A DNA stretch of 21,172 nucleotides from Holophaga sp. (GTDB lineage: Bacteria; Acidobacteriota; Holophagae; Holophagales; Holophagaceae). The stretch lies in the NCBI GenBank assembly GCA_016715205.1, contig JADKBC010000045.1:1-21172 (forward strand), given 5' to 3'. The notes under the pieces were generated by a model. It was given only the letters and a program-made list of their open reading frames with translations, did not search any database and was not told where the DNA came from. A program made the translations under genes and the position numbers. Of the stretch, positions 15,990-21,172 are shown in pieces. The number at the start of each line of letters is the position of its first letter. Position 1 is the first letter of the stretch.

Positions 15990-18468
15990 TTAAAACAGAT
16001 CTGCCCGGGAATAGACCCGCAGGGCCTGCTGGGCCTGTTCCAGCGTCCAGCCAGCCGGAGCTTCGGCCTGGATGGTCAGGGCCTGCCCGGCGGTCAGGTC
16101 GAAATAATTGTCGCTGAAGACCAGTCGGCGCCGTCCGGCTGAGCTCACAAAGCGGGCCAGGCTGTCGGCCTGCAGCTCGACCGTCAGCAGGCCGTCCTGG
16201 AGGGAAACCGTGCGGCGGATGCTGGGCCGGGCCAGTTCCAGGTGCTTGTTGGGGGCAAACAGGCCCACGCAGCGGGCGACGAAGCTCTCGCCCTGCCAGA
16301 GCTCGGCCACAAATACTGTGCTGCGGCAGTTGGTGTCGCTGATGACGGCTGAGAAATCGAGGGCAGCCACCGGGGTGTCGGCCAGGGCGGCGGCCTCCAC
16401 GCCTGCTCGCCAGACTGGATGACCGTGCCGTCCAGGCTCTCCAGCCGCCAGGTCAGGCGGCCGGCCCAGGGCTGGGTCAGGTCGGAGGTGACATGCACGC
16501 CCATCCGGGCGCCGCTGTCTTCCACCGAGAGCAGCACCGGGGCGTAAAAGCGTTTGGCGGCGTAGTGCAGGGCCTTCCAGCGCCCGAAGTAGTCCAGCGA
16601 AGCCCAGGAGGCCACCGGCCAGCAGTCGTTCAACTGCCAGATCAGCGTGCCGCTGACCCGCTGGCGGTTGCGCCGCCAGTGCTCCACGCCGTAGCGGATG
16701 CCCTCGGCCTGCAGGTTCATGCTCAGGTAGACCAGGGCGGCGAAGTCTTTGGGCATGCGGAAGGTCTCGGTCATCTGGAAGATCATCAGCCCGTTGCCCG
16801 GGCCGGAGCGCTGGTGGTGCTCCATGACATACGAGGTCATGTTCTGGTCCTGCGGGGCGGCGAAGGCCTGGATGGTCTTGTAAGTCGGCAGGGCCTGGAA
16901 GCCGAACTCGCTCATGAAGCGCGGGTACTGAGTGCGGTAGGCGGTGAAAGGTTTGCGCCCGTGCCAGACTTCCCAGTAGTGCATGTCGCCGCGCTGGTCG
17001 CTGTTGGGCTGGGCAAAGGGGATGCCCGAGGAGGCCGAGGAGGGCCAGTAGACGGTGTCGGGGTCTTCGGCCGCCACCACATCCGGCAGGAGGTGGTGGT
17101 AGATGCGGTCATAGCCGGCCTTCAGGCTCTGGTTGGCGGCGTCGGCGGGTTTGTTCCAGCCCCAGTCACCCAGCCCTGCTCCATCTCGTTGTTGCCGCAC
17201 CACAGCGCCAGGCTGGCGCGGTGGCGCAGGCGGCGCACGTTTTCGATGGCCTCTGGCGCACGTTGGCCGCAAAGGCCTCGTCATCAGGGGTAGATCCCGC
17301 AGGCAAAGGTGAAATCCTGCCAGACCATAATCCCAAAGCGGTCGCACAGGTTGTAGAAGTCTTCGCTTTCATAAAAGCCGCCGCCCCAGACACGGAACAT
17401 GTTCATGTGGGCCGCTGCGGCGCTGACGAACAGGCCCTCCAGGCTGGCGGGGGTGATACGGGTGGGGAACGAATCGGCGGGGATCCAGTCGGAGCCCTTG
17501 GCAAAGACCGGCACGCCGTTGACCACAAAGGTGAACGACTCGCCCCATTCGTCGGGCTCGCGGCGCAGTTCGATGGTGCGCAGGCCGAGCTGGTAGGCAC
17601 ACTCGTCCAGCACGCCGGTTTCGGTCTGGAGGGTCAGCTCGAGGGTGTAGAGCGGCTGCGGGCCGTACTCGTTGGGCCACCAGAGCTGCGGGTTGGGCAC
17701 TTCCAGGGTGCAGGCCGCACCGCCGCGCCCCACGCCGGTCACGGTTTCGAGGGTTTCGCCATCCGGCCCGGTCAGGACGGCTTTGACGAAGAGCGGTGCG
17801 GGGTGGGGCGTCTTCCAGCGCTCCAGCTCGATCGCGGCGCTGACGGTGACGCCGTCCCGGGTATGCTGCTGGCGGACGTGGACATCGGCAAAGCGGGCCT
17901 GGGTGTAAGCCTCCAGGCGGATGTCTTTCCAGACGCCGATCGGGGGCAGCTTGGGGCCCCAATCCCAGCCCCAGTGGCAGGATGCCTTGCGCAGGTGCGG
18001 GCCGCCGGGGATGTCACCGCCGCCGGTCATTGGTTTGAGCGCCTGGCGGGCGCGGATGAAGCTGACCGGGGCGTGGAACAGGATGTGCAGCTCATTCGGG
18101 CCGGGCAGCAGGCGGTCCGTCACGTCCCAGGCCCACTGGCGGAAGAGGTTGTCGGCCTTGCCGAGCGGCTTGCCGTTCAGCGAGACATCGGCCAGGGTGT
18201 CCAGGCCGTCGCAGACCAGGAACTGGCGGGCCTCCGCCAGTACGCCGGGCTGGGGTGTGAACTCCAGACGGTATTCCCAATCGGTCTCCGCTACCCACTG
18301 CACCTGCTTCTCATTGTCGGCCACAAATGGGTCGGGGATGGCGCCCAGGGCGAGCAAGTCGGTGTGCACGCCGCCGGGGACGACAGCGGGCTGCCAGTCG
18401 TTGGCTTTGGCGTTGGTGTTGGCCTGGCGAAAATTCCAGGCGCCGGAGAGGGATATTGTGTGGTTCAT
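15990..18468 (-). CDS. GH2 beta-mannosidase (frameshifted)
   Basis: Rebuilt length is about 826 residues, typical of GH2 beta-mannosidases, which release beta-mannose from the non-reducing ends of manno-oligosaccharides and glycan cores. Seen: N-terminal LSGAWNFRQAN and VPGGVHTDLL; sugar-binding and sandwich motifs WGWDWGPKLPPIGVWKDIRL; the catalytic barrel with MFRVWGGGFYESEDFYNLCD; acid/base Glu in WCGNNEMEQGW near residue 426; nucleophile Glu in RFMSEFGFQALPT near 520. No signal peptide, so it is probably cytoplasmic and needs imported substrate, but no transporter is in the window. Frame breaks lie near 17285, 17235, 17173 and 16405. AAGGA lies about 9 bases before the ATG at 18468. A 15 bp palindrome sits just upstream. 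lacZ or glucuronidase assignments are less likely because of the VPGGVHTDLL and WGWDWGP motifs. Confidence 0.9.
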
Positions 18469-18496
18469 AAGGGTCCGTCCTTGTGGGGGTAAGTTT

Positions 18497-18511
18497 TGGT
18501 AATTATTACCA
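18497..18511. promoter_or_regulatory. Palindromic operator candidate for the mannosidase gene
   Basis: TGGTAATTATTACCA is a perfect 15 bp palindrome with a single central base, 29-43 bases before the mannosidase ATG. Sugar-responsive repressors of the LacI and GntR families bind palindromes of this size and type, so it may make the gene inducible. No regulator gene is in the window and I could not place the promoter boxes. Confidence 0.45.
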
Positions 18512-18527
18512 GATCTGGGGGAGGGGC

Positions 18528-18652
18528 ACGATTGAACCACTGAGGCACTGAGGAAAACTGAGGGCACTGAAAAATTCCGTACCTTCCGGAGGGTATTTTT
18601 CAGTGGCCTCAATTCATTCATCCTCTCAGTGATTCTATTGTTCCTGGGGAGG
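18528..18652. repeat. ACTGAGG repeat, copy 1
   Basis: A 125 bp non-coding repeat beginning ACGATTGAACCACTGAGG. It contains the fold-back CACTGAAAAA...TTTTTCAGTG with a TACC/GGTA inner pairing, and ends with CCTCTCAGTGATTCTAT. Copy 2 at 19029-19152 is nearly identical for the first 80 bases; a diverged copy is at 18822-18928. It lies between the beta-mannosidase and propeller genes. Confidence 0.8.
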
Positions 18653-18733
18653 ATTTGAACCGCGAAGCCGCGAAGGGCACGAAGTTTAATTAAAACGCAA
18701 AGGCCCAAAGAAGCAGAGGCGCAAGGATTTTTT
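18653..18733. repeat. Dispersed GAACCGCGAAG repeat, opposite orientation to 171-286
   Basis: GAACCGCGAAGCCGCGAAG, then TTAATTAAAACGCAAAGG and AGCAGAGGCGCAAGG, match the reverse complement of 222-286 with scattered differences. It directly adjoins ACTGAGG copy 1, so the spacer is built from several repeat families side by side. Confidence 0.6.
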
Positions 18734-18821
18734 GAAATTCTTGGCGTGGATTGGTGGCTTTTACGGTTAAATTGAATTCGGTGCCCAGCTTCGATTTGGG
18801 GGGTGAAGGTGAAAACTCTCT

Positions 18822-18928
18822 AGAACCACTGGGATCAGCATACTGAAACCACTGAAAATCCCCTCTTGCCGGAGGTATTTTTCTAGCGACTGTACATCCT
18901 CTCAGTGGATCCCTAGCCTTCCCGGGAG
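18822..18928. repeat. ACTGAGG repeat, diverged copy
   Basis: AGAACCACTGGGATC, ACCACTGAAAATC, GCCGGAGGTATTTTTC and CATCCTCTCAGTGGATCC keep the order of the two better copies on either side, with many substitutions. The inner stem ACTGAAAA/TTTTTC is only partly kept. Confidence 0.55.
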
Positions 18929-18938
18929 GGCACGGAGA

Positions 18939-19010
18939 GGTGCGGCGCACTTCATCCCGCCAGGCCAGACACGCAAACAGGATTAGTGCTCCAGCACCGT
19001 GCGCTGCACC
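18939..19010. repeat. GGTGC-arm element, third copy
   Basis: GGTGCGGCGCAC and GTGCGCTGCACC enclose 48 bases starting TTCATC. The arms match the elements at 1-61 and 91-150 except that one internal base pair has changed on both sides (T:A to G:C), and the TTCATC beside the arm is also found in the first element when reversed. Confidence 0.65.
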
Positions 19011-19028
19011 TTCCCTTCGCACCTGGGG

Positions 19029-19152
19029 ACGATTGAACCACTGAGGCACTGAGGAAAACTGAGGGCACTGAAAAATTCCGTACCTTCCGGAGGGTATTTT
19101 TCAGTGTCCTCACTTAATTCATCCTCTCAGTGATTCTATCGTTCCCGAGAGG
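19029..19152. repeat. ACTGAGG repeat, copy 2
   Basis: The second good copy of the 125 bp repeat, 501 bases downstream of copy 1 in the same orientation. Differences are concentrated in the last third (GTCCTCACTTAATTC versus GGCCTCAATTCATTC). It ends 27 bases before the stop of the propeller gene. Confidence 0.8.
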
Positions 19153-19179
19153 TTCTGCATCTTCAATATGCGGAGCCCC

Positions 19180-21172
19180 TCACCTTTTGATAACCGGCAA
19201 AAACACCTGCACCCCCAGTGCGGCGCTGGCATTGATCTTCACCACCCGGCCGGGAGAGATGGCGGCGCCGAAGTAGGCCAGGCCGTTGGTGGTGTCCGGC
19301 ATCACGGCGGTATAGAGGTTGTTCTCGCTCCCGTATCCAGGGGTCAGCGCGTCTGAGCGGGTAAAGTCCGACAGGCGCACCTTGACCACCCGGCCGGGGG
19401 AGGTGCCGGTGCCGAAGTAGGCATAGCCGCCAGCCGGGTCGATGACGGCTGAGTAGAGGTAATTCTCGCCGGCGCTCAGGGTCAGGGCGCCGACCCGGGT
19501 GAAGTCAGACAGCTTCACCTTCACCACCGAACTGGCGTAGGTTGTACCGAAATAAGCAAAACCATGGGCGGTGTCGATCACGGCGGCCCCCACCGCGTCC
19601 TCCCCGGCGGCCAGGGTCAGGGCACCCACCCGGGTGAAGTCGGAGGCGCATCTTGACCACTTTGGCCGGGACGGTGCCTGTACCGAAGTAGGCAAAATCA
19701 CCCAGCGGGTCGATCACCGCCGAGATAAGGCTGGCTTCGCCTGCGCTCAGGGTCAGCACGCCGACACGGCTGAAATCCGAGAGCTTCACCTTGACGATTT
19801 TGCCAGGGGCGGTGCCCGTGCCGAAGTAGGCAAAGCCATGCAGCGTGTCAATCACAGCGGATCCCAGGGTGTCCTCTCCCGGGTTGAGGGTCAGTGTGCC
19901 AACGCGGGTGAAATCGGTCAGGCGCACTTTCACGAGGGTGGCAGGGGAAGTCTCTGTGCCAAAGTAGGCAAAGCCTCCGGCAGTGTCGATCACCGCCGCA
20001 GTCAGACCGTTTTCACCGGCGTTCAGGGTTATTGCGCCCACCCGGGTGAGGCTCGCCAGATTGACTTTGATGATGACCGCCGGCGAGGAGATGGTGCCGA
20101 AATAGGCAAAGCCGGCGGATGGATCAATCACGGCCGAGTAGAGCTGGTTCTCCCCCAGGCTCAAAGGAATTACAGCCAGGCGGGTGAAGTCGGACAGGCG
20201 CACCTTGACCACGATACCCGGCGGGTTGTGATGGGCGCCGAAATAAGGCAAAGCCGCCGGCCGGAGTCGATGACAGCGGAGAGGAGCAAATTCTCCCCGG
20301 CGCCCAGCAGCAGGGCAGCGGCGGGTCAGGTCCGAGAGCTTGACCTTGACCACCTTGCCGGGGATATCGTTCACGCCGAAGTAGGCAAAACCAGCCCCTG
20401 TGTCGATCACGGCCGAGAAAAGCTGATTCTCGCCTGCGTTGAGGGTCAGCACGCCCTGGGTGGTGAAGTCTGACAATCGCAGTTTAACCACTTTGCCCGG
20501 GTCGGTACGCGTGCCAAAGTAGGCAAAGCCATTGAGCGTGTCGATGACGGCGGAGTAGAGGTTGTCTTCTCCGCTGCTCAGAGTCTGGACGCCGGCACGA
20601 GTGAAGTCGGTCAGGTTTACCTTGACGATTTTCCCGGGGATGGTGCCCGTGCCGAAGTAGGCCGCGCCGCCAGCCGGGTCAATGACGGCAGAGTAGAGCT
20701 TGTTCTCCCCCACTGTTCAGGGTCAGCACGCCCACCCAGGTGAAATCGGAGAGGCGCACCTTGGTGACCTTGCCCGGCGTGGTGCTGGCGCCAAAGTAAG
20801 ACAAAGCCGCCGGCCGGGTCGATGACGGCCGAGGTGAGGACGTTTTCACCCAGGGGCAGGCTGATGGCGCCGACCCGGGTCAAGTCCGACAGACGCACCT
20901 TGACCACTGTGCCAGAGAAGGTGCCTGTGCCGAAGTAGGCAAAGCCGCCAGCCACATCAATGGCGGCGGCGCTCAGGTAGTTCTCGTTCGGGTTCAGGTA
21001 GAGCTGGCCGACACGCGTAAAGTCTGACAGCCGCACCTTGACGATGACGCCTGTGGCGGTGCGCGTGCCATAGTAGGCAAAGCCGTGGACCGTGTCGATC
21101 ACGGCCGTGATGGGGTAGTCTTCGGAGGAGGTCAGGATCAGACTGCTGCTGCGCCAAACAAGTTTGGGGCGA
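19180..21172 (-). CDS. Secreted tandem-repeat beta-propeller protein (partial, frameshifted)
   Basis: Only the C-terminal part, about 660 residues, is in the window; the start lies beyond 21172. It is a tandem array of 14 units of 46 residues (138 bases). The consensus is roughly FAYFGTGTxPGKVVKVxLSD followed by FTRVGALTLNAGENxLYSAVIDPAGG. Unit positions, marked by the FG codons, run from 19268 to 21068, most exactly 138 bases apart. The length and the repeated aromatic/Gly pattern fit blades of a YVTN/WD40-like propeller; 14 blades would make two seven-bladed rings. The C-terminus is VQVFLPVIKR, like the tail of the giant protein at 431-5644. Frame breaks lie near 20803, 20716, 20325, 20250 and 19650; at least two are extra bases. 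The 5'-most visible part (SLILTSSEDYPITAVID) departs from the consensus, so the array probably begins near the window edge. No catalytic site; binding partner unknown. Confidence 0.85.

Noticed and set aside
17221..18492. Long plus-strand open frame of 423 codons
   Set aside because: It is the antisense shadow of the beta-mannosidase gene, whose motifs are clear; the plus-strand translation shows no domain.
19180..21172. Regular 138-base repeats as a CRISPR array or satellite DNA
   Set aside because: The units translate in a continuous minus-strand frame with codon-level conservation, and there are no short identical repeats with unique spacers.

Overview
The window looks like part of an Anaerolineae-type (Chloroflexota) genome. 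I infer this from the GC-rich coding sequence, the large secreted repeat proteins with a short LPV-type C-terminus, the HD-GYP/GAF regulators, and the many dispersed hairpin repeats between genes. No rRNA, full tRNA or single-copy marker is present, so the assignment is an inference.

Most long genes are broken by one- or two-base indels although the protein on both sides continues the same family. Many of the indels sit in short homopolymers and they hit unrelated genes alike. I read this as uncorrected sequencing error and describe the rebuilt genes; real decay cannot be excluded for single loci.

Layout. 1-430: dispersed repeats and a promoter. 431-5644 (+): one giant secreted multidomain protein (propeller-like N-terminus, carboxypeptidase-regulatory, choice-of-anchor, Kelch and BACON-like domains). 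5645-5900: stacked hairpins between convergent genes. 5901-7996 (-): REC-GAF-GAF-HD-GYP c-di-GMP phosphodiesterase. 8389-12400 (+): a run of small accessory genes (DUF4287, ClbS/DfsB-like DinB protein, NAD(P)H oxidoreductase, a possible glycine-zipper ORF, a serine hydrolase, a P-loop kinase), most gaps holding one long hairpin. 12684-13822 (+): a second, GAF-HD-GYP protein behind a good sigma70 promoter. 13823-14188: a dense hairpin cluster. 14189-15783: an IS3-family insertion sequence that splits a roughly 180 bp dispersed repeat whose other copy lies at 12410-12586. 15990-18468 (-): GH2 beta-mannosidase with a palindromic operator candidate. 18469-19179: a repeat-rich spacer. 19180-21172 (-): a secreted protein of at least 14 tandem 46-residue propeller blades, running off the window.

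No defence island, CRISPR array, biosynthetic cluster or phage is visible. The two HD-GYP proteins suggest local c-di-GMP turnover, and the mannosidase suggests use of mannan-type glycans. The least explained content is the intergenic hairpin families, several with compensatory changes in both arms, and the C-terminal tail shared by the two secreted proteins.
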